Below are positions 33,305 through 41,112 of a DNA stretch of 64,000 nt, one piece after another. Source of the stretch: DASWZN01 sp963841635 (GTDB lineage Bacteria; Acidobacteriota; Terriglobia; Bryobacterales; Bryobacteraceae); NCBI GenBank assembly GCA_963841635.1, contig CAWJDO010000002.1, positions 3,534,001-3,598,000 of the forward strand, written 5' to 3'. The notes beneath the pieces are model-generated. The model had not been told where the DNA came from, did not search any database, and saw only the letters and a program-made list of their open reading frames with translations. Every line of letters starts with the position of its first letter. The stretch's first letter is position 1. The position numbers and the translations under genes are program-made.

Positions 33305-33916
33305 TCAGCCCTTCGTCCCCAGGTGCGAGATCGCGTACGCCACCCACCAGACCCAGAGCGCGAGTTCGCCGGTGGCAAGTAGAATAGCGGCCACGAAACG
33401 CATCTTCGTGCGGCCCACGATGCTCAGCGGCGCTTTCCAATGCCGGATCGCGACATAGAGCGCCGCCGCGGCGCTGAAGAAGCTCAGGAACCACACAAAC
33501 AGCACGGGCAAGATAGCCAACGCCAGGGCGATGGAATCGTAGCACACGCGGTGGTTCTCGAGAGCCACGATCTTCTTCTTCGCCATGCCGGAAGTGATGC
33601 ATTCCGGACACAGCGTTTCGCCGCGCAGGTCCACCTGGCACAGCCGGCACACGAAGCGTCCGCACCGCGCGCACGCCACCGCGGCTGCCTTGCCGGGATG
33701 GAAGAAGCAGGTCGCATCGTCCGCGCCTGCTGCGATCTCGGCGGGCAATATCGCCTCGGGCCTGGCCAGAATGGCAGGGAAAGACCGAACCCGGACGCCC
33801 GCGCCGCAGGAGGGACACAGCGCCGTCTCCGTCGCCTCGATCGCCTCAGGCGGCAGTGCCGCGCTGCAACGAGGGCACCGGATCGGGTTGGCGACCTCGA
33901 CCACCGCCGTTGCCAC
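33305..33916 (-). CDS. B-box and zinc-ribbon membrane protein
   Basis: This 203-residue protein has an N-terminal zinc ribbon (IRCPRCSAALPP, then ALCPSCGAG) and a B-box finger (CFFHPGKAAAVACARCGRF, then CRLC and LCPEC), followed by two or three membrane segments (IALALAILPVLFVWFLSFF). The B-box aligns residue by residue with that of the protein from 32352. A zinc-ribbon plus membrane anchor suggests a scaffolding role within the complex encoded by this operon. It is separated from the neighbours by only two and five bases. Confidence 0.72.
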   Translation of the reverse strand: MATAVVEVANPIRCPRCSAALPPEAIEATETALCPSCGAGVRVRSFPAILARPEAILPAEIAAGADDATCFFHPGKAAAVACARCGRFVCRLCQVDLRGETLCPECITSGMAKKKIVALENHRVCYDSIALALAILPVLFVWFLSFFSAAAALYVAIRHWKAPLSIVGRTKMRFVAAILLATGELALWVWWVAYAISHLGTKG

Positions 33917-33918
33917 TG

Positions 33919-34698
33919 CTACGTCCTGATCACCCGCGTGCTACAGATATAGTCATGCAGGCCGCGCTTCTCCGAGTCGAACCCCACCATGATGAACCCG
34001 AAGTCGAGCGGAATGGCGCTGAGCATTTTGGCAAAGAAGCGCCCGAAGGCCCGGCCCAGCGAGACCGGCCCGCCATCCGGCATGACGACCTTCAGGCCCA
34101 AGGCCTTCTTTCCGATCGTGGCGCCCGAGCGGCTCACGAAGAAGGCTTCGTAGCAGGCCGACCCGCCGATGATAAGCAGGTAAGCTACTCCAATGCCAAT
34201 GCTCATAGCGGCGAGCGCGGCTTCGGGGGCGGCGCCCGATCTCGATAAGCTGGGGGCCAGCACCAGGACCGCGACGATTATCAGGACTACCGCGACACCT
34301 CCCACGATGAGCTGATCGATGAGCATCGCGCCCACGCGGACCCAGAAACCCGCGTACACCATCGTTCCCCGCGGTGCGACTCCTTCCCGCAGTTTCTGGG
34401 CAAAGGTCTCTTTGCAATTGCCGCAGATCCACCGGTCGCCGAAGCGCACAAGGTCGTTCGCGGAGAATGGACGCCCGCATTCCGTACAGAAAGTCGAGCC
34501 GCCCACCGCCACCGGGCCTGCCGCTGCCGCCGTTACCGGCGCCGGCGCCGCAACCTGCAGGTAGGGAACCCAGCCCGGCAAGCTGGAATTCCAGACCAGC
34601 GTCTCCGCTCGAATCACACCCGACCGCACCAGATCCGCCAGAGCCTCATCCGAAACCGGCCCGGCCTGCTTCCCGCCCGCTGCATAATACCAGTCCAT
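33919..34698 (-). CDS. RDD membrane protein with GYF-2 and zinc-ribbon domains
   Basis: This 259-residue protein opens the operon. Residues 1-45 (WYYAAGGKQAGPVSDEALAD with LVWNSSLPGW) form a GYF-2 adaptor domain that binds proline-rich sequences. A ribbon follows (FCTECGRPFSANDLV, then ICGNCKETF), then an RDD domain with GATIGKKALGLKVV and three membrane segments. The start at ATG 34698 lies behind GGGAGG. Two RDD proteins at the two ends of the same operon are unusual. The promoter must lie in the 142-nt gap to transketolase. Confidence 0.82.
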   Translation of the reverse strand: MDWYYAAGGKQAGPVSDEALADLVRSGVIRAETLVWNSSLPGWVPYLQVAAPAPVTAAAAGPVAVGGSTFCTECGRPFSANDLVRFGDRWICGNCKETFAQKLREGVAPRGTMVYAGFWVRVGAMLIDQLIVGGVAVVLIIVAVLVLAPSLSRSGAAPEAALAAMSIGIGVAYLLIIGGSACYEAFFVSRSGATIGKKALGLKVVMPDGGPVSLGRAFGRFFAKMLSAIPLDFGFIMVGFDSEKRGLHDYICSTRVIRT

Positions 34699-34840
34699 AC
34701 CGGCCCTCCCAGGCCACGAATTTACATTGAAGACTAGTGTAACCGGATTATGGCGGACTTTGAAGTACGATTTCCGGTCAACCCGCTCCTGAATCCCGGC
34801 CATCTGTCCCCTGCGGTGTAATGGAAGCAAGGAGGGGTTT

Positions 34841-36946
34841 ATGGGGACCAAACTTGCCGAACTGCCGGCAACCCAGGACCTGGACCGGCTTTCGATCAAC
34901 ACCATCCGCACACTGGCGATGGACGCGGTTCAGCGCGCCAACTCCGGCCATCCGGGCGCGGTGATGGCCTTCGCGCCGGTGGCGTATTGCCTGTGGCAGC
35001 GGTTTCTGCGCTTCGATCCCGAGGACCCGATCTGGCCGGACCGCGACCGCTTCGTGCTCTCGAACGGCCACGCCTCCATGCTGCTTTACGCGCTGCTGCA
35101 CCTGGCCGGAGTCCGCGCGGTCAACCCGGCCTACGAGACGCTGGGCGAGGAGGCCGTTAAGCTGGAGGACATCAAGCAGTTCCGCGAACTCGGCAGCCGC
35201 TGCCCTGGCCATCCCGAGTACCGCTGGACTTCGGGCGTCGAGACCAGCACCGGACCGCTCGGCCAGGGCGTGGGCACCAGCGTTGGCATGGCCATCGCGC
35301 GTCAGTGGATGGCGCAGCACTTCAACCGTCCCGGCTTCGACATGTTCACCTACCGCGTCTACGTCACGGCCAGTGACGGCGACCTGATGGAAGGCATCGG
35401 CAGCGAGGCCGCCTCGCTCGCCGGTCATCTGAAGCTGGCCAACCTGTGCTGGATTTACGACAACAACCACATCACGCTGTCGGGTCCCACCTCCTGGACG
35501 TTCACCGAGGACGTGGCCACCCGCTTCATCGGCTACGGCTGGAACGTCACGCGCGTGGGCGATCCCAACGACCTGGAACTGGTGGACCGCGCGCTCAAAG
35601 TGTTCCTCCACACCACGGACCGGCCCACGCTGATCATCGTCGACACCCACATCGGCTACGGCGCGCCACACAAACAGGACACCATCGAAGCGCATGGTGA
35701 GCCGCTTGGCCAGGAAGAGGTCCGGCTGACCAAGCGCTTCTACGGCTGGCCCGAGGATGCCACCTTCCTGGTCCCGCCCGGCGTCCGGGAAAACTTCCAG
35801 GCCGGGATCGGCAAGCGGGGCCGCCAGTTGCGCCAGGCCTGGATGGCGAAGTTCCGGGAATACCAACGGCAGTACCCCTTGATGGCCGACCATCTCTACC
35901 GCATGCAACATCGCGCGCTTCCCGACGACTGGGGGCAGGACCTTCCCACGTTTCCGGCGGATCCGAAGGGCCTGGCCACGCGCGACAGTTCGGGTAAAGT
36001 TCTGAATGCGATCGCGCCCAAGGTTCCCTGGATAATCGGAGGCGACGCGGACGTGGCTCCCTCCACCCGCACTCGACTCACCTTCGAGGGAGCGGGCGAC
36101 TTCCAACCCGCCAGCTATGGCGGCCGCAACATTCACTTCGGCATTCGCGAACATTCGATGGCCGCCATTGCAAACGGCCTGTCGCTCTCGAAGGCGCGGC
36201 CCTTCGTCTCGACCTTCTTCATCTTCAGCGACTATGCCAAACCCGCCATCCGGCTCAGCGCACTCATGGAAATCCCGGTCATTTACATCTTCACGCACGA
36301 TTCCATCAGCCTCGGTCAGGACGGGCCCAGCCATCAACCGGTCGAGCAGCTGGCCGCGCTGCGAGCCGTCCCCGGCATCGTCGTCCTGCGGCCCGCGGAC
36401 GCGAACGAAGTTACCGAGGCTTGGAAAGTCATCATGGGCTTGCGGCACGAGCCCGCGGCGTTGGTGTTGACGCGCCAGGCGGTGCCGACCCTCGACCGTT
36501 CGAAGTACGCTCCGGCGTCCGGACTCGCGCAGGGCGCGTACGTGCTCGCCGACGCCCCCGGCGGAGAGCCGGACGTGCTGCTGATGGCCACCGGCAGCGA
36601 GGTGGCGCTTTCCCTGCAGGCGTTCGAGGAGCTGAGCGCGGAGGGCATCAAGGCCCGCGTGGTGAGCATGCCCTCCTGGGAACTGTTCGATCGCCAGGAG
36701 CCCGCCTACCAGGAGAGCGTGATCCCTTCGGCCGTCAAGGCGCGGGTGTGTGTCGAGCAGGCCTCGACGCTGGGTTGGGATCGCTTTGCCGGACCGTCCG
36801 GCGAGATCATCGGCATGAGGACGTTCGGCGCTTCCGCGCCCCAGAAGGAGCTCCAGAAGAAGTTCGGGTTCGTGCCCGAGCGGATCGCTGCGGCGGCGCG
36901 GGAGCAGATTGCCAAGGCCGCGAAGCGCGGCAGAAAGGGGGTCTGA
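34841..36946 (+). CDS. tkt: Transketolase
   Basis: This 701-residue enzyme moves two-carbon ketol units between sugar phosphates using thiamine diphosphate. The N-terminal domain has the substrate motif NSGHPGAVMAFAPVAY and the TPP motif SDGDLMEGIGSEAASLAGHL ending in DNNHITLSG. The pyrimidine domain has GIREHSMAAIANGLSL and HDSISLGQDGPSHQPVEQLA, and the C-terminal domain follows. All landmarks are intact. It starts with ATG 34841 behind GCAAGGAGGGG, and the following ribose-5-phosphate isomerase gene begins one base after its stop, so both enzymes of the non-oxidative pentose phosphate route are coupled. Confidence 0.97.
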   Translation: MGTKLAELPATQDLDRLSINTIRTLAMDAVQRANSGHPGAVMAFAPVAYCLWQRFLRFDPEDPIWPDRDRFVLSNGHASMLLYALLHLAGVRAVNPAYETLGEEAVKLEDIKQFRELGSRCPGHPEYRWTSGVETSTGPLGQGVGTSVGMAIARQWMAQHFNRPGFDMFTYRVYVTASDGDLMEGIGSEAASLAGHLKLANLCWIYDNNHITLSGPTSWTFTEDVATRFIGYGWNVTRVGDPNDLELVDRALKVFLHTTDRPTLIIVDTHIGYGAPHKQDTIEAHGEPLGQEEVRLTKRFYGWPEDATFLVPPGVRENFQAGIGKRGRQLRQAWMAKFREYQRQYPLMADHLYRMQHRALPDDWGQDLPTFPADPKGLATRDSSGKVLNAIAPKVPWIIGGDADVAPSTRTRLTFEGAGDFQPASYGGRNIHFGIREHSMAAIANGLSLSKARPFVSTFFIFSDYAKPAIRLSALMEIPVIYIFTHDSISLGQDGPSHQPVEQLAALRAVPGIVVLRPADANEVTEAWKVIMGLRHEPAALVLTRQAVPTLDRSKYAPASGLAQGAYVLADAPGGEPDVLLMATGSEVALSLQAFEELSAEGIKARVVSMPSWELFDRQEPAYQESVIPSAVKARVCVEQASTLGWDRFAGPSGEIIGMRTFGASAPQKELQKKFGFVPERIAAAAREQIAKAAKRGRKGV

Positions 36947-36947
36947 G

Positions 36948-37409
36948 ATGCGCATCGCGCTGGGTGCCGATCATGCGGGCTTCGAGTTGAAGCAGAACCT
37001 GCTGGCCTTCGTCCGCGGGCTCGGCCACGAGGTTCTGGACCTGGGGACCAACAGCACCGCCCCGGTGGACTATCCGGATTACGCCGAGGCTGTCGGCAGA
37101 GCCATCCAGCACCGGCAGGCCGACCTTGGCGTTCTGGTGTGCGGGAGCGGAGTGGGCGCTTCGGTGGCCGCCAACAAGCTGCCGGGAATCCGCGCCGCCG
37201 TCTGCCACGACACCTACTCGGCGCATCAGGGCGTGGAGCACGACGACATGAACGTCATCGTCTTCGGTTCGCGGGTCATCGCCTCGGAGCTGGCACGGGA
37301 CCTTGTGAAGGCTTATCTCGGCGCGACGTTTTCGGGCGAGGAGCGGCACGTGCGGCGGCTGGCGAAAATCCGAAAGCTGGAGGGCGAGTGCGCGAAGGGC
37401 ATGGGTTAG
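36948..37409 (+). CDS. rpiB: Ribose-5-phosphate isomerase B
   Basis: This 153-residue enzyme interconverts ribose 5-phosphate and ribulose 5-phosphate. MRIALGADHAGFELK is the RpiB/LacAB start, VLVCGSGVGASVAANKLPGIRAA holds the substrate loop with its active cysteine in the VLVCGSG position, and NVIVFGSRVIA lies near the end. The length is normal. It lies one base after the transketolase stop, which links it to the same pathway. Confidence 0.95.
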   Translation: MRIALGADHAGFELKQNLLAFVRGLGHEVLDLGTNSTAPVDYPDYAEAVGRAIQHRQADLGVLVCGSGVGASVAANKLPGIRAAVCHDTYSAHQGVEHDDMNVIVFGSRVIASELARDLVKAYLGATFSGEERHVRRLAKIRKLEGECAKGMG

Positions 37410-37441
37410 GCGTGCCTCGCTGATCCGGCGCAGCCGTTGCC

Positions 37442-37844
37442 GAGCCGCGACCGTGAGGGAGCGGACGAAACGGATCACTTGGCCGAAGCAGTAGGGACCG
37501 CCGCAAGACCTGGCGCTCTCTGCCAGCACCGAGCCGCGACCATCAGGGAGCGGACAAAACGGATCACCCGGCCGAAGCAGTAGGGACCGCCGCAAGACCT
37601 GGCGCTCTCTGCCAGCACCGAGCCGCGACCGTCAGGGAGCGGACCAACGGATCACCCGGCCGAAGCAGTAGGGACCGCCGCAAGACCTGGCGCTCTCTGC
37701 CAGCACCGAGCCGCGACCGTCAGGGAGCGGACCAACGGATCACTCGGCCGAAGCAGTAGGGACCGCCGCAAGACCTGGCGCTCTGTGCCAGCACCGAGCC
37801 GCGACCGTCAGGGAGCGGACGAAACGGATCACTCGGCCGAAGCT
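37442..37844. repeat. Tandem array of five 88-89 bp units carrying the dispersed repeat
   Basis: Units begin at 37442, 37531, 37620, 37708 and 37796. Each opens with GAGCCGCGACC and contains GGGAGCGGAC, then ACGGATCAC, then CGGCCGAAGCAGTAGGGACC and TGGCGCTCTCTGCCAGCACC. The last unit is partial. Differences are single bases, such as GACCAT versus GACCGT and GACGAA versus GACCA. Near-identical intervening sequence excludes CRISPR. The array lies between the rpiB stop and the convergent mqnD stop and could act as a transcription-stop or topological region. Confidence 0.92.
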
Positions 37845-38690
37845 TCAGCGCACGAATTCGGCGGTGATGCGGTTCGGAATGAGGCCGCGCTCGAAGGCCA
37901 CGTCGTAGAGTTTCTGCGCCGCGCGCGGAACGATCTCCCCGGCATCCACCGTGAAGTGGTTGACGTACATTCCGATAAACTTCTCGGCGAGCCGGGGTTC
38001 CATGTCGCGCGCAAACTGGAGCGCGTAGTTCAGCGCCTCTTCGTGATTGTCGAGCGAGTATTGAATGCTCTCGCGCATCAGCCGGCAGCACTCCGACCGG
38101 ATATCCTTCGGCAGCGAGCGCAGCAGCGCATTGGCGCCCAGCGGCAGCGGCAGGTTGTAGCAGGATTTCCACCACGCTCCCAGGTCGAGCACCTTGTGGA
38201 AGCCTGAGCGGGAGTAGGTCAGCTGGCCTTCGTGGATCACCAGGCCCAGATCCACCACATGCTCGTTCACGGCCTCGAGCACTTTGTCGAAGGGCGTGAC
38301 CACGGGCTCGAAATCCGGCTCGAGGATCTTGAGCACCAGGCATGCCGTCGTGTACAGGCCGGGCACGGCGATGCGTTTCCCCTTGATGTCCGCCGGCGTC
38401 AGCGGCCAGGATGCCACCAGCAGCGGACCGTAGCCATCGCCGACGCTCGATCCGCTGGCCATCAAAGCGTACTTGTCCGCGACGTACGGGTAGGCGTGAT
38501 AGGAAATCGCGGTCAGCGCGTAAACTCCCTGCTCCGCCTTTCGGTTCAGGGTCTCGATATCCTCGAGCACGTGCTGGAAGGTAACCAGGCGCGAGCGGAT
38601 CTTTTTGGTCGCCAGCGCGTAAAACATGTACGCGTCGTCCGAATCCGGGCTGTGCGCGCAGGCAACTTCAGCGGGTCCAGTTGATGTCAT
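37845..38690 (-). CDS. mqnD: 1,4-dihydroxy-6-naphthoate synthase (futalosine pathway)
   Basis: This 281-residue protein belongs to the MqnA/MqnD family of periplasmic-binding-like enzymes. CAHSPDSDDAYMFYALATKK is the MqnD-type N terminus (MqnA lacks this HSPD-DD motif). The pattern LGLVIHEGQLTYSRSGFHKV is the conserved hinge and active-site region. MqnD converts cyclic dehypoxanthine futalosine to 1,4-dihydroxy-6-naphthoate, so this organism makes menaquinone by the futalosine route. The stop lies at the edge of the tandem array. Confidence 0.9.
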   Translation of the reverse strand: MTSTGPAEVACAHSPDSDDAYMFYALATKKIRSRLVTFQHVLEDIETLNRKAEQGVYALTAISYHAYPYVADKYALMASGSSVGDGYGPLLVASWPLTPADIKGKRIAVPGLYTTACLVLKILEPDFEPVVTPFDKVLEAVNEHVVDLGLVIHEGQLTYSRSGFHKVLDLGAWWKSCYNLPLPLGANALLRSLPKDIRSECCRLMRESIQYSLDNHEEALNYALQFARDMEPRLAEKFIGMYVNHFTVDAGEIVPRAAQKLYDVAFERGLIPNRITAEFVR

Positions 38691-38837
38691 AGGAAGGCGG
38701 CTTCAAACACTATAGCAAACCGCCAATGGCGCAGCCTGCCCGTAATCCGATCGTAATTGAGCCGCGCGCGATCCTGGTTTCGGACCGCTGCATCGGAGTC
38801 ACGAGAGGGCAGCCATGCCGCCCCGAGAGCCCCTGCC

Positions 38838-39206
38838 CTACGCCGCCTTGAGCTGCCGCGCCAGCGCCAGCAGGGCCGCCGTCGAACGCTCGATCTCGCG
38901 CTCCAGAACGGCGTATGCTTCGGGCGCCGGGCGGAGATCTCCGCTGCGGCCGAGCATCTCCAGGCGCAAGGCTGCCTCGCGCGCCGGTTCGGCTCCGAAG
39001 TTCGCCACCGAGCCCTTCAGCGTATGGGCGGCGCGCTCTACCTTGCCGGAATTTCCGGCGTCGATCGCAGAGCGAATGTCTGCAAGCAGTTTCGGGCAAT
39101 CTTCGGCGAACAACGCGGCGATCTCCTCGAGGAAATCGACGTCGCCTCCGACACGGTCGAGGATTGCCGTGCTGTCCAGGAGTTGTCCAGGGGTATCCGG
39201 TTCCAC
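38838..39206 (-). CDS. Histidine phosphotransfer (HPt) domain protein
   Basis: This 122-residue four-helix protein has the HPt signature with phospho-accepting His61 in AAHTLKGSVANFGA. It would relay phosphate between a hybrid histidine kinase and a response regulator. I picked the GTG at 39206 because the further upstream frame overlaps the divergent phosphodiesterase start region with unlikely sequence. No kinase or regulator is adjacent, so this is an orphan relay protein in this window. Confidence 0.83.
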   Translation of the reverse strand: MEPDTPGQLLDSTAILDRVGGDVDFLEEIAALFAEDCPKLLADIRSAIDAGNSGKVERAAHTLKGSVANFGAEPAREAALRLEMLGRSGDLRPAPEAYAVLEREIERSTAALLALARQLKAA

Positions 39207-39270
39207 AGCCAGTCTATCGGCAATGCCCGGGCGGCACTTTACACCGCGGCGCCGATTCCGGCACGCCGCT

Positions 39271-40086
39271 ATGATGAGAGCGGTGCCTGACCAGCGCATC
39301 GCCGTGCACGGCCACCGCGGCGCCCGCGCCTCGTTCCCGGAGAACACGCTAGCGGCGTTCCTGTTCGCCATCGACGCCGGCGCCGACTACATCGAGCTCG
39401 ACATTCAGGCGACCGCCGACCTGGTCCTGGTGGTCTGCCACGATCCGGTGCTCCGGCGCCGCATCTATCAGGGCCCGCCGGGCAGCCGGGTTGTCGGCCG
39501 GCTCACGCTCGCCGAACTGCGGCGGTTCGACTGCGGGTCGATCACCAACCCCCGTTTTCCCTCTCAGACGGCCGTCCCCGGGGCGCGGATTCCGACCCTG
39601 GACGAGGTTCTTGCCCTGGCCGGCCGCGGCGGCTTCCGCTTCAACATCGAGGTGAAGACGTTCCCCGGGAGGCCGCATAGCGGACCCTCGCCGGAGGCGC
39701 TTGCCGCGCTCGCGGTCGAAGCGGTGAGGGGCAGCGGCGTGGCCCGGCGCATCGAGATGCAGTCGTTCGATCTGCGCGTCCTCCGTGCGATCCACGATCT
39801 GGACCCCGCGCTGCCGCTCGCCGCGCTCTGCCAGTTCGGCAGGCGGGACTTCCTGCGCCTGGCGCGCGAGGCGGGCGCCACCACTCTGGGGCCCTACCAG
39901 CGCCTCGTCACCCGCGCCGGCGTGGCTCGCGCGCACGCCGCCGGCTTCCGCGTGGTCCCCTGGACGGCGAACCGGCCCCGCGACTGGGCGCGGCTGATCC
40001 GCGCCGGTGTGGACGGCATCATCAGCGATGACCCGGCCGGGCTGATTCAGTACCTCAGAGAGCGGGACGCCGGCCATTCGTCTTGA
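39271..40086 (+). CDS. Glycerophosphodiester phosphodiesterase
   Basis: This 271-residue TIM-barrel enzyme cleaves glycerophosphodiesters to glycerol 3-phosphate and an alcohol. HGHRGARASFPENTLAAF holds the catalytic His-Arg, YIELDIQATADLVLVVCHDP the Glu-Asp metal pair and the second His (CHDP). FNIEVKT gives the next Glu and Lys. There is no signal peptide, so it is likely cytosolic. Two ATGs start the frame at 39271. The UgpQ-type length is normal. Confidence 0.92.
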   Translation: MMRAVPDQRIAVHGHRGARASFPENTLAAFLFAIDAGADYIELDIQATADLVLVVCHDPVLRRRIYQGPPGSRVVGRLTLAELRRFDCGSITNPRFPSQTAVPGARIPTLDEVLALAGRGGFRFNIEVKTFPGRPHSGPSPEALAALAVEAVRGSGVARRIEMQSFDLRVLRAIHDLDPALPLAALCQFGRRDFLRLAREAGATTLGPYQRLVTRAGVARAHAAGFRVVPWTANRPRDWARLIRAGVDGIISDDPAGLIQYLRERDAGHSS

Positions 40087-40155
40087 CTTTGGCGCGCCTG
40101 CCGCCCATAATCGTCCCACGCAGTCCGATTCCACGCTGAAGGAGTGAAGAGAGAT

Positions 40156-40911
40156 ATGGCAAGCAATGTTCCTCCCCTGCCCCCGCCCCCCGGTGCAGGC
40201 CTGCCCGCGCCGAAGAAGGTGAGCCCGGTTGTCTGGATCCTCGGCGGATGCGCCGTGCTCGTCTTTCTGTGCGTGGCTGCGGTGACCGTGGGCGGACTCT
40301 TCATCGCCCACAAGGTCAAACAGGCCGGCCTCGACCCCGAGTTGATGCAGAAGCATCCCGAACTGGCGGTGGTGAAGATGATGGTGGCGGCGAATCCGGA
40401 TGCGGAACTGGTCAACGTCGACGAAGACAAAGGGATCGTCACCGTCCGGAACAAGAAGACCGGAGAGACCGTCACCATGAACTTCGAAGACATCAAGAAG
40501 GGCAAGATGAGCTTCGAGTCGGGAGGCAAGAAGGTCGAGATGGAGGGCCACGGCGAGGGCGATACCGGCTCGTTCACGGTGAAAACGGACGAAGGCACGG
40601 CCAAGTTCGGCGCGGGCGCGGTGAAGATGCCCGCCTGGCTGCCTGCATACGGCGGCGCCAGTGTCCAGGGCTTTTCGAGCCAGACCGGCGGCGGCTCGGG
40701 CGGCACGTTCTCCTTCAAAGCCAGCGACGGATTCGACAAGGTGGTCGAGTTCTATAAGGATGCGCTCCAGAAGGCCGGCTTCACCGTGGAAGTGATGCAG
40801 CATCCCGGCGGCGCGCTGCTGACCGGGCGAGCCGGCGGCCGCACCGCCACCGTCAACGTGATGGCGGACGGCAGCGGCTCTACGGTCACCGGAACCTTCG
40901 AAGACAAGTAA
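40156..40911 (+). CDS. Single-pass membrane protein with a C-terminal beta domain
   Basis: This 251-residue protein has a Pro-rich N terminus, one membrane segment (VVWILGGCAVLVFLCVAAVTVGGL), a polar helical region and a soluble C terminus. The stretch VNVDEDKGIVTVRNKKTGETVTMN and the closing half (SFKASDGFDKVVEFYKDALQ) suggest two small alpha/beta modules. The type is common among acidobacterial proteins of unknown function. The ATG at 40156 gives a sensible start; a GTG at 40144 is also possible. Confidence 0.65.
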   Translation: MASNVPPLPPPPGAGLPAPKKVSPVVWILGGCAVLVFLCVAAVTVGGLFIAHKVKQAGLDPELMQKHPELAVVKMMVAANPDAELVNVDEDKGIVTVRNKKTGETVTMNFEDIKKGKMSFESGGKKVEMEGHGEGDTGSFTVKTDEGTAKFGAGAVKMPAWLPAYGGASVQGFSSQTGGGSGGTFSFKASDGFDKVVEFYKDALQKAGFTVEVMQHPGGALLTGRAGGRTATVNVMADGSGSTVTGTFEDK

Positions 40912-40928
40912 CGCGCCGCGCGCTGTCG

Positions 40929-40934
40929 TAAAAT
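40929..40934 (+). promoter_or_regulatory. Possible -10 element of tRNA-Pro
   Basis: TAAAAT lies 11 bases before the tRNA. No clear -35 box is visible, so confidence is low. Confidence 0.3.
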
Positions 40935-40944
40935 GGTGGATTGT

Positions 40945-41021
40945 CGGGGCGTAGCGCAGCCTGGTAGCGCACCTGCCTTGGGCGCAGGGGGTCGGCAGTT
41001 CGAATCTGCCCGCCCCGACCA
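40945..41021 (+). tRNA. tRNA-Pro (TGG anticodon)
   Basis: The 77-nt gene includes an encoded CCA. The acceptor stem CGGGGCG pairs perfectly with CGCCCCG. The anticodon stem CCTGC/GCAGG encloses the loop CTTGGGC. The T arm has GGCAG-TTCGAAT-CTGCC. It is not flanked by a duplicate 3' end in this window. Confidence 0.95.
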
Positions 41022-41063
41022 CTCTTTTCCCAATATCGTGATCGAATCGGTCAACCGTCACCA

Positions 41064-41092
41064 CAGGGGAGCGGCCTGTGGCCGCTCCCCTG
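41064..41092. terminator. Hairpin between tRNA-Pro and the FG-GAP gene
   Basis: A perfect 12-bp stem (CAGGGGAGCGGC against GCCGCTCCCCTG) has a five-base loop CTGTG. It lies between convergent genes, where a two-way terminator is expected. There is no long T run on either side, so Rho-independent action is not certain. Confidence 0.55.
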
Positions 41093-41112
41093 CCCTGCGA
41101 GACGACCATACC

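Noticed and set aside
34778..36955. A 725-codon open frame on the minus strand opposite transketolase
   Set aside because: It is a GC-rich antisense shadow; the plus strand has a full transketolase with all motifs, and the minus reading has no domain and unlikely composition.
37442..37844. A CRISPR array
   Set aside because: The sequence between the repeated cores is itself repeated almost exactly, so there are no unique spacers, and no cas gene is near.
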